64,000 nt of DNA, from the NCBI GenBank assembly GCA_902363575.1, contig CABJAJ010000001.1, positions 124,001 to 188,000 of the forward strand. The letters run 5' to 3'. Every line of letters begins with the position of its first letter. Positions within the stretch are counted from its first letter, which is position 1. The notes beneath the pieces are model-generated. The model saw only the letters and a list, made by a program, of their open reading frames with translations, was not told where the DNA came from and searched no databases. Of the stretch, positions 32,446-40,987 are shown piece after piece. The DNA comes from Rikenellaceae bacterium (GTDB lineage Bacteria > Bacteroidota > Bacteroidia > Bacteroidales > Rikenellaceae). A program made the translations under genes and the position numbers.

Positions 32446-34332
32446 ATGACAAAGTTGCAATACGACCTTATCGTAGTGGGCGGCGGTCATGCCGGATGCG
32501 AGGCCTCCTCGGCGGCCGCGCGGATGGGGCTGAGGACGCTGCTGCTGACGATGGATATGACCAAGCTGGCCGATATGTCCTGCAATCCGGCGATAGGAGG
32601 TGTGGCTAAAGGGCAGATAGTCAGAGAAATAGATGCTTTGGGCGGGCAGACGGGGCGTATTGCCGACTTCACGTCCGTGCAGTTCCGGATGCTCAACCGC
32701 TCGAAAGGGGCGGCCATGTGGAGTCCGCGTGCGCAATGCGACAAATCCCGTTTTTCGGAGCGATGGCGGCAGGCGCTCGAGAACACGACCAACCTCTATA
32801 TTTGGCAGGACGCCGCGACGGAGCTGCTCTTCGACCGGCGGGACGCAGGTCTGCGGATTGCCGGTGTGCGGACACGTATGGGGGTGGAGTTCGCTGCCCG
32901 GGCCGTGATTCTCACCAGCGGCACCTTTCTGTCGGGGATGATGCACTGCGGTGCGGAGCAGGCCGAGGGGGGACGTGCTGGCGATGCCGCATCGCACGGG
33001 ATCACCGAATGCCTGCGGGCCGTTGGGTTTGAAACGGGCCGCATGAAGACGGGTACCCCCGCGCGGCTGGATGCCCGGACGATCGACTTCGAGGCGCTGG
33101 AGCCTCAATACGGCGACGACCAGCCCGGCAAGTTCTCGTTTTCGTCCGATACGCAGCCTGTCAGGGATCAACTGCCCTGTTTCCTGGTTTATACCTCTCC
33201 CGAGGTACATGCTGTCCTGCGCGGAGGGTTCGACCGCTCGCCCCTGTTCAACGGGACGATCACCGGCATCGGCCCGCGCTACTGTCCGAGCATCGAGGAC
33301 AAGTTACGCACCTTTGCCGAAAAAGAGCAACACCAGCTCTTTCTCGAACCCGAGGGACGCACGACCAACGAATATTACCTCAACGGTTTCTCCTCCTCGC
33401 TTCCGTGGGACGTGCAGCTCGAGGCGCTGCACAAAATCCGCGGTTTCGAGGATCTGCACATCTTCCGTCCGGGATATGCCATCGAATACGACTATTTTCC
33501 ACCGATGCAACTGCATCATACGCTCGAAACCAAGACGGTCGAGGGGCTTTACTTCGCAGGGCAGGTCAATGGCACCACGGGTTACGAGGAGGCGGCGGCA
33601 CAGGGACTCATGGCCGGGATCAACGCCAGCCTGAAACTGACGGGACGCGAGCCATTGATACTCGCGCGCGACGAGGCCTATATCGGGGTACTTATCGACG
33701 ACCTGGTGACCAAAGGGGTGGACGAACCTTACCGGATGTTCACCTCGCGGGCAGAATATCGGATTTTGCTTAGGCAGGATAATGCCGACCTGCGGCTGAC
33801 GCCGAAAGGATATGAATTGGGGCTGATTCCGAAGCGCAGATACGACGAATTCCTGCAAAAAAAATCGAACGTAGAATCGCTTATTTCCTTTGTCCGGTGG
33901 ACGGGTGTGCATCCGGACGAAATTAACGGCTATTTGATTTCGGTCGGTTCCGACCCTTTGACACAGGGTCGCCGTCTTTTCGACCTGCTGATGCGTAATG
34001 GAGTAACTTTCCGGAATCTCGCTTCCGCCGATGCGCGCCTTGCGAATTTTATCCGGGAACACAATCTCGGGGAGGAGGAGATCGAAGAGGCCGAGATTCA
34101 GATTAAGTACCGGGGCTATATCGAACGGGAAAAATTTATCGCTGAGAAGCTGCATCGGCTGGAAAATATCCGTATCCCCGAGGATTTTGATTTTTTCTCG
34201 CTCCAATCGCTTACGATCGAAGCCCGGCAGAAACTTTCGCGCATCCGTCCCGGGACGATCGGCCAGGCGTCGCGTATTCCGGGGGTTTCGCCTGCCGATG
34301 TCAATGTGCTGCTCGTGAAATTCGGGAGATAA
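32446..34332 (+). CDS. mnmG: tRNA uridine-5-carboxymethylaminomethyl modification enzyme MnmG (GidA)
   Basis: A 628-residue FAD enzyme that with MnmE modifies U34 of several tRNAs. The FAD fold is at the N-terminus (VVGGGHAGCEASSAAARMG), followed by MSCNPAIGGVAKGQIVREID, MKTGTPARLD, and the second FAD segment GLYFAGQVNGTTGYEEAA. The C-terminal GidA-associated helical domain ends with IRPGTIGQASRIPGVSPAD. Length is normal. In many bacteria gidA lies near the replication origin; here a 42-bp palindrome with a parS-like core follows its stop. The 3' third is a little richer in A/T codons than the front. Confidence 0.98.
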   Translation: MTKLQYDLIVVGGGHAGCEASSAAARMGLRTLLLTMDMTKLADMSCNPAIGGVAKGQIVREIDALGGQTGRIADFTSVQFRMLNRSKGAAMWSPRAQCDKSRFSERWRQALENTTNLYIWQDAATELLFDRRDAGLRIAGVRTRMGVEFAARAVILTSGTFLSGMMHCGAEQAEGGRAGDAASHGITECLRAVGFETGRMKTGTPARLDARTIDFEALEPQYGDDQPGKFSFSSDTQPVRDQLPCFLVYTSPEVHAVLRGGFDRSPLFNGTITGIGPRYCPSIEDKLRTFAEKEQHQLFLEPEGRTTNEYYLNGFSSSLPWDVQLEALHKIRGFEDLHIFRPGYAIEYDYFPPMQLHHTLETKTVEGLYFAGQVNGTTGYEEAAAQGLMAGINASLKLTGREPLILARDEAYIGVLIDDLVTKGVDEPYRMFTSRAEYRILLRQDNADLRLTPKGYELGLIPKRRYDEFLQKKSNVESLISFVRWTGVHPDEINGYLISVGSDPLTQGRRLFDLLMRNGVTFRNLASADARLANFIREHNLGEEEIEEAEIQIKYRGYIEREKFIAEKLHRLENIRIPEDFDFFSLQSLTIEARQKLSRIRPGTIGQASRIPGVSPADVNVLLVKFGR

Positions 34333-34382
34333 CGCGATTTGTCCGTCGCGCTTCGGCGGGTTGCGATCCGTAGGGATTGTCA

Positions 34383-34424
34383 AACAAAAGCGGATTGTTC
34401 CACGTGGAACAATCCGCTTTTGTT
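34383..34424. terminator. Perfect 42-bp palindrome: bidirectional terminator with parS-like core
   Basis: Two 21-bp arms with no spacer, T-rich flanks on both strands (CTTTTGTTG; on minus CTTTTGTTTGAC), between convergent mnmG and ilvE. The centre, 34396-34411, reads TGTTCCACGTGGAACA, which matches the bacterial parS consensus TGTTNCACGTGAAACA apart from one base that makes it fully symmetrical. Confidence 0.85.
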
Positions 34425-34441
34425 GTGTGTAACGGAGAGTT

Positions 34442-35455
34442 TTATTCGACAATCGTTATCCAGCCGTGTTTGTCTTCGTGACGACCGTATTGGATGTCCT
34501 GGAGACGGGTGTACATTTGCATCGACACTTTGCCGACTTCGCTGCCGTATTCGTAAACCTTGTTGGTCTGCATGTCGAAAATCTTCCCGATGGGGGAGAT
34601 GACGGCCGCCGTGCCGCAGGCGCCGCACTCCTCGAACGTTCCGAGTTCCTCCAGCGGAACGGGGCGCTGCTCGACCTTCAGACCGAGGTCTTCGGCGATC
34701 TGGCGCAGGCTCATGTTGGTGATCGAGGGGAGGATCGAAGGCGATTTGGGCGTCACATAGGTGTTGTTCTTGATGCCGAAGAAGTTGGCGGCTCCGCACT
34801 CTTCGATGTACTTGTGCTCTGCTGCGTCGAGGTAAAGCACGTTGGAATAACCCAGTTTGTGTGCGTTTTCACCCGAAAGGATGCTGGCTGCATAGTTGCC
34901 GCCGACCTTCACGTCGCCTGTTCCACGTGGAGCAGCGCGGTCTTGTTCGCGGTCGAGAGCCACCATGATCGGCTTGATGCCCCCTTTGAAGTAGGCTCCG
35001 ACAGGCGAAGCGTAAACGATCAGCAGGGCGTCTTTGGCCGGTTTGACACCCAGTCCGGCCGTCGTGCCGAAGAGCACCGGGCGCAGGTAGAGCGATGCGC
35101 CGGTCCCATAGGGCGGGATGAATTTCTCGTTCAGGCGAACTACCTCGGTGCAGGCTTTGACGAACATTTCGATGGTCGGAACGGGCAGGCAGAGACGCTC
35201 GGCCGACGACTGCAAACGGCGTGCGTTGTCTTCGACACGGAAGAGGCGGATTTTTCCGTCCACACCCCGGAAGGCTTTCAGCCCTTCGAACAGTTCGAGC
35301 CCATAGTGCAGGCACGACGCCGACATGTGCATTTTGATGTACTCGTCGCCGGTAATCTCCATTTCGCTCCACTTGCCGTCGGTGAAGGTGTAGCGGGCGT
35401 TGTAGTCGGTTTTCACGTAGTTAAACCCAAGCGCGCCCCAATCGATGTTTTCCAT
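34442..35455 (-). CDS. ilvE: Branched-chain amino-acid aminotransferase
   Basis: 337 residues, PLP fold type IV. It transfers the amino group between glutamate and the keto acids of leucine, isoleucine and valine. It starts MENIDWGALGFNYVKTDYNA, typical of the BCAT group; SCLHYGLELFEGLKAFRG, the PLP-lysine segment GDVKVGGNYAAS and VLYLDAAEHKYIEECGAANF follow. Length agrees with eukaryote-like BCATs rather than the shorter E. coli IlvE. A second parS-like 16-mer lies at the codons for PRGT just before the PLP segment. No -7 box was found in the 72 bp behind metG. Confidence 0.95.
   Translation of the reverse strand: MENIDWGALGFNYVKTDYNARYTFTDGKWSEMEITGDEYIKMHMSASCLHYGLELFEGLKAFRGVDGKIRLFRVEDNARRLQSSAERLCLPVPTIEMFVKACTEVVRLNEKFIPPYGTGASLYLRPVLFGTTAGLGVKPAKDALLIVYASPVGAYFKGGIKPIMVALDREQDRAAPRGTGDVKVGGNYAASILSGENAHKLGYSNVLYLDAAEHKYIEECGAANFFGIKNNTYVTPKSPSILPSITNMSLRQIAEDLGLKVEQRPVPLEELGTFEECGACGTAAVISPIGKIFDMQTNKVYEYGSEVGKVSMQMYTRLQDIQYGRHEDKHGWITIVE
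34919..34934. other. Second parS-like 16-mer, inside ilvE
   Basis: TGTTCCACGTGGAGCA, one base different from the symmetrical core 520 bp away. It codes for the conserved Pro-Arg-Gly-Thr stretch, so part of the match may be forced by the protein. Confidence 0.4.
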
Positions 35456-35527
35456 TTTGAAATTGGTTTTAAGGTCGTTGTATTTTTCGGTTTCTTACCA
35501 TTCGGTTGTAAATAGATCGGTCCTGTG

Positions 35528-37570
35528 TCAGCCGACCACGGCTCCGTTGGCGGTCGTCTCGTCGGGCTGCAGCAGACGGAGTTTGCCGGAAGCGTCCTCG
35601 GCCATGAGGATCATGCCTTGCGACAGAATGCCTTTCAGTTCACGCGGTGCGAGGTTCACCAGTACCAAAACCTGCTTGCCCACGAGTTCTTCGGGCGTGT
35701 AGTGCTCGGCGATGCCCGAAACGATTTCGCGTCGGTCGATACCCGTGTCCACCGTCAGCCGGAGCAGCTTTTTGGTTTTGGCGACACGCTGCGCTTCGAG
35801 GATGGTGGAGACGCGGATATCCATGCGCTGAAAATCCTCGAACGAAATGGTATCTTTCTGTGGATCAGCTTGTTGTTTGGATTCGGCGTCGGCATTGGCC
35901 GCTTTGGTCTCGCTCAGCTTGCGGAGCTGGGCTTCGACGGCCTCGTCTTCGATCTTCTCGAACAGCAGTTCCGGCTCGCCGATCCGGTGTCCGGCGGGGA
36001 GGAGTTCCGCTTCGCCCAGCCGCTCCCATCCGAGCGATTCGACCGCCAGCATACGGCGGATTTTTTCCGCCGTGAAGGGCAGGAAAGGCTCGATGGCGAC
36101 CGAGAGGTCGGCCGTGATCTGCAAGGCCACGTTGAGGATCGTGCGAACGCGCTCCGGATCCGTCTTGACGACTTTCCAGGGCTCGGTGTCGGCCAGGTAC
36201 TTGTTGCCGATGCGGGCATAGTTCATGGCGTCCCTGAGCGCCTCGCGGAAACGATAGTTTTCGATATTCGCCTCGAGCGAGGGACGTATCGACCGCAGCT
36301 CCTCGAGGGTCAGGCGGTCGTAGTCGGTAAGCGTCCCGAGTGCAGGCGTCGATCCGTCGAAGTACTTGTGTGTCAATACCAAAGCCCGATTCACGAAGTT
36401 GCCGAGCACGGCCACGAGCTCGTTGTTGTTGCGGGCCTGAAAGTCCTTCCAGGTGAAGTCGTTGTCTTTGCTTTCGGGCGCATTGGCGCAAAGCACATAC
36501 CGGAGCACGTCCTCCTTGCCAGGGAACTCGTCGAGGTATTCGTGCAGCCAGACGGCCCAGTTGCGCGAGGTCGAGATCTTCTCCCCCTCGAGGTTGAGAA
36601 ATTCGTTGGCCGGCACGTTGTCGGGCAGGATGTAGCCGCCGTGCGCCCGCAGCATCGCCGGGAAGACGATGCAGTGAAACACGATGTTGTCCTTGCCGAT
36701 GAAATGGACCATCTTCGTCTCGGGGTCTTTCCAGTACCGTTCCCATTCGGGCGTGAGGTCCTTGGTCGCCGAGATGTAGCCGATCGGCGCATCGAACCAC
36801 ACATAGAGCACCTTGCCTTCGGCCCCCTCGACCGGCACGGGGATGCCCCAGTCCAGGTCGCGGCTCACGGCGCGGGGCTGCAATCCCCCGTCGAGCCAGC
36901 TTTTGCACTGGCCATAGACGTTGGATTTCCACTCTTTGTGTCCGTCGAGAATCCACTCGCGCAGGAATCCTTCGTATTGATCCAGCGGCAGATACCAGTG
37001 TTTTGTCTCCCGCTTCACCGGCACCGAGCCCGAGACGGCGCTGTGGGGGTCGATCAATTCGTCGGGCGAAAGGGTCGAACCGCACTGCTCGCATTGGTCG
37101 CCGTAAGCCCGCTCGTTGCCGCAGCGGGGACAGGTGCCCACGATGTAGCGGTCGGCGAGAAAGGTGTCGGCCTCCTGGTCGTAATACTGCTCGGTCGTGC
37201 GTTCGATGAATTTGCCCGCGTCATAGAGCGTGCGGAAGAACTCCGAGGCGGTGCGGGCATGGGTGGGCGAGGTCGTGCGGGAGTAGATGTCGAACGAAAT
37301 ACCCAGCCGGCGGAACGACTCCCCGATAAGGGTGTGGTAGCGGTCCACGATCTGCTGGGGTGTCACGCCCTCCTTGCGGGCCTTGATGGTGATGGGCACA
37401 CCGTGCTCGTCGCTTCCGCAGACCCAGACGACGTCGCGCCCCCGGAGCCGCTGGTAGCGGGCGTAAATGTCCGAAGGGATATAGACGCCTGCCAGGTGGC
37501 CGATATGCACCGGGCCGTTGGCATAGGGGAGGGCTGAGGTAATCAGGTATCGTTTGAATGTTTTAGCCAT
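35528..37570 (-). CDS. metG: Methionine-tRNA ligase
   Basis: 680 residues, class I synthetase. The HIGH motif is in [10 protein letters not shown] near residue 15, the four-cysteine zinc knuckle is [19 protein letters not shown], and the KMSKS motif is KISTS in [14 protein letters not shown]. The C-terminal 110 residues ([17 protein letters not shown] onward) form the EMAP/Trbp111-type tRNA-binding domain that dimerises the enzyme. A linker rich in Ala, Asp and Gln joins the parts. The minus-strand TACTTTTG at 37600-37607 is its likely -7 box. Confidence 0.97.
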   Translation of the reverse strand: MAKTFKRYLITSALPYANGPVHIGHLAGVYIPSDIYARYQRLRGRDVVWVCGSDEHGVPITIKARKEGVTPQQIVDRYHTLIGESFRRLGISFDIYSRTTSPTHARTASEFFRTLYDAGKFIERTTEQYYDQEADTFLADRYIVGTCPRCGNERAYGDQCEQCGSTLSPDELIDPHSAVSGSVPVKRETKHWYLPLDQYEGFLREWILDGHKEWKSNVYGQCKSWLDGGLQPRAVSRDLDWGIPVPVEGAEGKVLYVWFDAPIGYISATKDLTPEWERYWKDPETKMVHFIGKDNIVFHCIVFPAMLRAHGGYILPDNVPANEFLNLEGEKISTSRNWAVWLHEYLDEFPGKEDVLRYVLCANAPESKDNDFTWKDFQARNNNELVAVLGNFVNRALVLTHKYFDGSTPALGTLTDYDRLTLEELRSIRPSLEANIENYRFREALRDAMNYARIGNKYLADTEPWKVVKTDPERVRTILNVALQITADLSVAIEPFLPFTAEKIRRMLAVESLGWERLGEAELLPAGHRIGEPELLFEKIEDEAVEAQLRKLSETKAANADAESKQQADPQKDTISFEDFQRMDIRVSTILEAQRVAKTKKLLRLTVDTGIDRREIVSGIAEHYTPEELVGKQVLVLVNLAPRELKGILSQGMILMAEDASGKLRLLQPDETTANGAVVG

Positions 37571-37599
37571 GGATGGGGTAACGAGTTACTAATTTTTGT

Positions 37600-37607
37600 C
37601 AAAAGTA
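37600..37607 (-). promoter_or_regulatory. -7 box of the metG promoter
   Basis: Minus strand TACTTTTG, exact TAnnTTTG, 29 bases before the metG ATG. Confidence 0.55.
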
Positions 37608-37868
37608 GTAATTATTGTGGGAAATAAAAAGCGTGCGAGCCGAATTATGGCCCGTGCGCCTGCTGCGGCAAGGGGCGGAGGGAGGGGTGCCGCCCGCGCG
37701 GACAGACGGCGGGCCCAGGCGCAAGGATACGGGCTACCGCGGTATCGCCGTGGCCCTCGGTGCCCTCGCATGGCGGCTTTCGGATGCGGCGGTTCGCACC
37801 GGGGCCGGCCGACGGGACGATTGTGCAACCTTTTCCGCTTGCGGTGTGCATCCTGGGCGAATATGTGT

Positions 37869-37876
37869 TACCTTTG
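37869..37876 (+). promoter_or_regulatory. -7 box of the galE promoter
   Basis: TACCTTTG, exact TAnnTTTG, 25 bases before the galE ATG. Confidence 0.6.
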
Positions 37877-37901
37877 TTGCCGGATCAAAACAGGATATGC
37901 C

Positions 37902-38924
37902 ATGAAAGAGTGCGTATTGGTTACGGGCGGAGCCGGATATATCGGTTCCCATACCGCCGTCGAGCTGGTCGAAGCCGGGATGGATGTGGTGCTTGCGGAC
38001 AATTTGACCAATTCGGATATGCAGGCCGTCGAGGGCGTGCGCCGCATCACCGGTCGGGAGGTGCCGTTCGAGCGGGTCGATTGCTGCGACCGCGCGGCCC
38101 TCGGAGGGGTTTTCGCGCGCCACCGGTTCGGGTCGGTGATCCACTTCGCCGCCTCCAAAGCGGTGGGCGAGTCGGTGTGCGAGCCGATGAAATACTACCG
38201 CAACAACCTGCTCTCGCTGATGAACGTGGTCGATCTGATGCGGGAGCACGGCCGTCGCAACATCGTGTTCTCTTCATCCTGCACCGTCTATGGCGAACCC
38301 GACAGCCTGCCCGTCACCGAGCGGGCGCCGCGCAAGCCGGCGACGTCGCCCTACGGAAATACCAAACAGATTTCGGAAGATATCCTGCGGGACGCCATCG
38401 CCGCCTACGGCGACCTGCGGGGGATCGCCCTGCGCTATTTCAACCCCATCGGCGCCCATCCGTCGGCTCTGATCGGCGAACTTCCGCGCGGCGTGCCGCA
38501 AAACCTCGTCCCCTATGTTACACAGACAGCGGCCGGTGTACGAGAGTGCCTGAGCGTTTTCGGCGACGACTATCCGACTCCCGACGGCTCCAATATCCGC
38601 GACTATATCGACGTGGTCGATCTGGCGCGCGCACACGTGGTGGCAATCCGCCGGATGATCGAGGGGCGGAACAAGGCCGACTACGAAATCTTCAACATCG
38701 GCACCGGCCGGGGCGTTTCTGTGCTGGAGCTCGTGCGCCGGTTCGAGCAGGCCAACAACTTGAAAATAAACCATAAAATCGCCCCGCGGCGTGCCGGTGA
38801 CATCGTGGCGATCTGGGCCGACCCGACGCTGGCCAACACGGAGCTGGGGTGGCGGGCCGAACGTTCGCTCGACGAGACCCTGCGCGCCGCATGGGCTTGG
38901 GAACGACATCTGCGCGGCATCTGA
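37902..38924 (+). CDS. galE: UDP-glucose 4-epimerase
   Basis: 340 residues, extended short-chain dehydrogenase. It interconverts UDP-glucose and UDP-galactose for galactose use and glycan synthesis. The NAD motif is VTGGAGYIGSH at residue 7, the catalytic triad shows in SSSCTVYG and SPYGNTK (Tyr-x-x-x-Lys), and SNIRDYIDVVDLARAHVVA is typical of GalE. The frame is open upstream to 37596, but the first convincing ATG is 37902, just behind a promoter box. No other gal genes are adjacent. A related epimerase specificity, such as UDP-GlcNAc, cannot be excluded. Confidence 0.92.
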   Translation: MKECVLVTGGAGYIGSHTAVELVEAGMDVVLADNLTNSDMQAVEGVRRITGREVPFERVDCCDRAALGGVFARHRFGSVIHFAASKAVGESVCEPMKYYRNNLLSLMNVVDLMREHGRRNIVFSSSCTVYGEPDSLPVTERAPRKPATSPYGNTKQISEDILRDAIAAYGDLRGIALRYFNPIGAHPSALIGELPRGVPQNLVPYVTQTAAGVRECLSVFGDDYPTPDGSNIRDYIDVVDLARAHVVAIRRMIEGRNKADYEIFNIGTGRGVSVLELVRRFEQANNLKINHKIAPRRAGDIVAIWADPTLANTELGWRAERSLDETLRAAWAWERHLRGI

Positions 38925-39245
38925 GCCGTGCGGCTCTCGGCCGGCCGGGAGCGTGAGCATCCTGTTTGTTCGGTACGCGATGTGTCCGGCATCGGGGTGC
39001 GTGCACTTCGTCCGGTGTTTCCTGTGTCTTATGTAATTGCGACCCGAGGCATTCCGTCTTGGGAGGCTGCGCCTCATCCCGGATAGCCGGGTATCCTTTG
39101 TCATGCCGAAAACCGAGGGTTGATGTGTCCGAAGTCGCCTTTCGGTTGGCCTCTGCGCCTTTTTTATCGCCTTTTTTGTCCGGATGGTAGGCGGGATTGA
39201 TTTTTTTTGTATTTTTGCATCAATTGGGAAAATAATGAACTTATA
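38925..39245 (+). other. Intergenic region galE/lipA
   Basis: 321 bases. It holds two short hairpins (GAGGC-TGC-GCCTC near 39063 and CCCGG...CCGGG just after) and two T6 runs around 39160-39178 without a convincing stem, then the lipA promoter. No gene was seen. Confidence 0.5.
39210..39217 (+). promoter_or_regulatory. -7 box of the lipA promoter
   Basis: TATTTTTG behind a T8 run, exact TAnnTTTG, 28 bases before the lipA ATG. Confidence 0.55.
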
Positions 39246-40124
39246 ATGCCGAAGCTGTATGACCGGGCAGACGTACTGAAAAAACCCGACTGGCTGAAAA
39301 TAAGGCTGCACCGCACCGCCGAATACGCGGATGTGCAGCGGATCATGGAGCGCCACGGCCTCCATACGATCTGCACGAGCGGAATGTGCCCCAACAAGGC
39401 CGAATGCTGGAGCCGCCGCACGGCGACTTTCATGATCCTGGGTGAAATCTGTACGCGCAACTGCCGTTTCTGTGCGACGCGTTCGGGCCGGCCCCTGCCG
39501 CCCGATCCGTCGGAACCCGGCGAGGTCGCCCAAAGCGCCCGCCTGATGCAGCTCAGGCATATCGTCGTCACCTCCGTCACGCGCGATGACCTGCCCGACG
39601 GCGGGGCCGCTCACTGGGCAGCTACCGTGCGGGCCGTGCGGAAGGAGAATCCGGACGCAACGATCGAGCTCCTTATTCCCGATCTGGATGCGAATTCCGC
39701 CCTGTTGGAGACGGTACTCGCATCCGGGCCCGACATCGTCGGGCACAACATCGAAACCGTCGGGCGGCTTACGCCGCTGGTGCGTTCGCGGGCTACCTAT
39801 GAAACGAGCCTCAAAACGCTGCGCCTGCTCGCGGAGCGGGGCGCCGTGACCAAAAGCGGACTGATGGTCGGCCTCGGCGAACGCGATGACGAAGTGTTGC
39901 AAACCCTCGCCGACCTGCGCGAAGCGGGTGTGAGGATCGTGACCCTCGGACAGTACCTTCGGCCTACTCTGGAGCATTATCCCGTTGCGGCGTATATCAC
40001 TCCAGAGCAATTCGACCGGTATCGCCGGGAAGCGCTTCGGATGGGCTTCAGTTATTGCGCGAGCGCCCCGCTGGTGCGCTCGTCCTACCTGGCCGACGAA
40101 GCGATGCGGGCCGTAGGCCGCTGA
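39246..40124 (+). CDS. lipA: Lipoyl synthase
   Basis: A 292-residue radical-SAM enzyme that inserts two sulfurs into octanoyl groups on the E2 and H proteins. It has both iron-sulfur sites: the auxiliary cluster CTSGMCPNKAEC and the radical-SAM cluster CTRNCRFC. VTSVTRDDLPDGGAAHWA and SGLMVGLGERDDEV are family signatures. The start MPKLYDRADVLKKPDWLKI fits the family; thirteen in-frame codons upstream fall in the promoter. lipB follows after 177 bp, and recJ after that, so lipoate transfer and sulfur insertion are encoded side by side. Confidence 0.97.
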   Translation: MPKLYDRADVLKKPDWLKIRLHRTAEYADVQRIMERHGLHTICTSGMCPNKAECWSRRTATFMILGEICTRNCRFCATRSGRPLPPDPSEPGEVAQSARLMQLRHIVVTSVTRDDLPDGGAAHWAATVRAVRKENPDATIELLIPDLDANSALLETVLASGPDIVGHNIETVGRLTPLVRSRATYETSLKTLRLLAERGAVTKSGLMVGLGERDDEVLQTLADLREAGVRIVTLGQYLRPTLEHYPVAAYITPEQFDRYRREALRMGFSYCASAPLVRSSYLADEAMRAVGR

Positions 40125-40301
40125 TAGGCCGGCCCGCTGCGCGTGCGGCGCGTGCCGCTTCCGGGCAGGTCCCGTGAGGCGGCACCGGGTATTGTGCAAA
40201 TCCGATTTTTGCCGGCGGAAAGCCGGACGGCGGGACGTGCGACTGGTCCGCACGGCCTCCGAACGAAAGCGGAACGGCAGCGTTCCGGAAAAGATGGAAC
40301 C

Positions 40302-40982
40302 ATGAAACGGGTCGAATATCGGGATCTCGCAACAATGGACTATGAGGCGTGCTGGCAGTTGCAGCAGGCGCTCTTCGACGCGCTGCTGTGCGACAAGCGC
40401 ACCCCGGGCGACCGGGCGGGTCATCTGCTGCTGGTCGAGCATCCGCCCGTTTATACGCTGGGCAAGAGCGGCCATGCGGAAAACCTGCTGGTGAGCGAAG
40501 AGCGGCTGGCCCGGCTGGGTGCCCGCTGCTACCGGATCGACCGGGGCGGGGACATCACGTTCCACGGGCCGGGGCAGATCGTGGGGTACCCGATCCTCGA
40601 CCTCGAGCGGATCGGGATCGGGCTGCGGGACTATATCGCGGCGCTCGAACAGGCCATCATCGACGCGGTGGCGCATTACGGCGTCGCCGCCGGCCGGATC
40701 GCCGGCGCCTCGGGGGTCTGGATCGACGCGGCGGGTACGCGGCTCCGGAAAATCTGCGCCGTGGGGGTGCGCTCGTCGCGCTATGTGACCATGCACGGAT
40801 TTGCGCTCAACGTTTCGACCGACCTGCGGTATTTCGACCACATCAACCCGTGCGGTTTTACCGACCGGGGCGTTACGTCGCTCGAGCGGGAAACGGGGCG
40901 CAGGGTGGCCATAGCGGAGGTCAAGGAACTTTTAGTCAAAACCTTAAGTGAGAATTTAAATGTTAAAATATATAAAAATTAA
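40302..40982 (+). CDS. lipB: Lipoyl(octanoyl) transferase
   Basis: 226 residues. It transfers octanoate from acyl-carrier protein to lipoyl domains, supplying LipA's substrate. [32 protein letters not shown], the catalytic Lys in [17 protein letters not shown] and the catalytic Cys in [15 protein letters not shown] are all present. Upstream in-frame codons to 40143 are rejected since homologues start near MKRVEYRDL. The last dozen codons are strikingly AT-rich (ending KIYKN), unlike the remainder of the gene. recJ begins 5 bp after the stop. Confidence 0.95.
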   Translation: MKRVEYRDLATMDYEACWQLQQALFDALLCDKRTPGDRAGHLLLVEHPPVYTLGKSGHAENLLVSEERLARLGARCYRIDRGGDITFHGPGQIVGYPILDLERIGIGLRDYIAALEQAIIDAVAHYGVAAGRIAGASGVWIDAAGTRLRKICAVGVRSSRYVTMHGFALNVSTDLRYFDHINPCGFTDRGVTSLERETGRRVAIAEVKELLVKTLSENLNVKIYKN

Positions 40983-40987
40983 TTCGT

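Larger units (their letters stand above)
37571..37901. other. Divergent intergenic region metG/galE
   Basis: 331 bases. The metG promoter is at the left end and the galE promoter at the right. The GC-rich middle (37625-37850) has open frames on both strands but none with a recognisable protein or start signal, and no RNA gene was seen. Confidence 0.6.

Noticed and set aside
37625..37850. A gene or structured RNA in the GC-rich middle of the metG-galE gap
   Set aside because: Short frames exist on both strands, but none has a start signal, family motif or terminator.
37596..37901. N-terminal extension of galE by 102 residues
   Set aside because: GalE proteins start at the NAD-binding strand; the extension lies in the promoter region and is Arg/Gly-rich.
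38925..39205. Terminator or RNA element between galE and lipA
   Set aside because: The small hairpins are not followed by T-runs, and the T6 runs have no stable stem before them.
38274..40841. Long minus-strand open frame across galE, lipA and lipB
   Set aside because: It crosses three recognised plus-strand genes and their gaps and shows no protein features.
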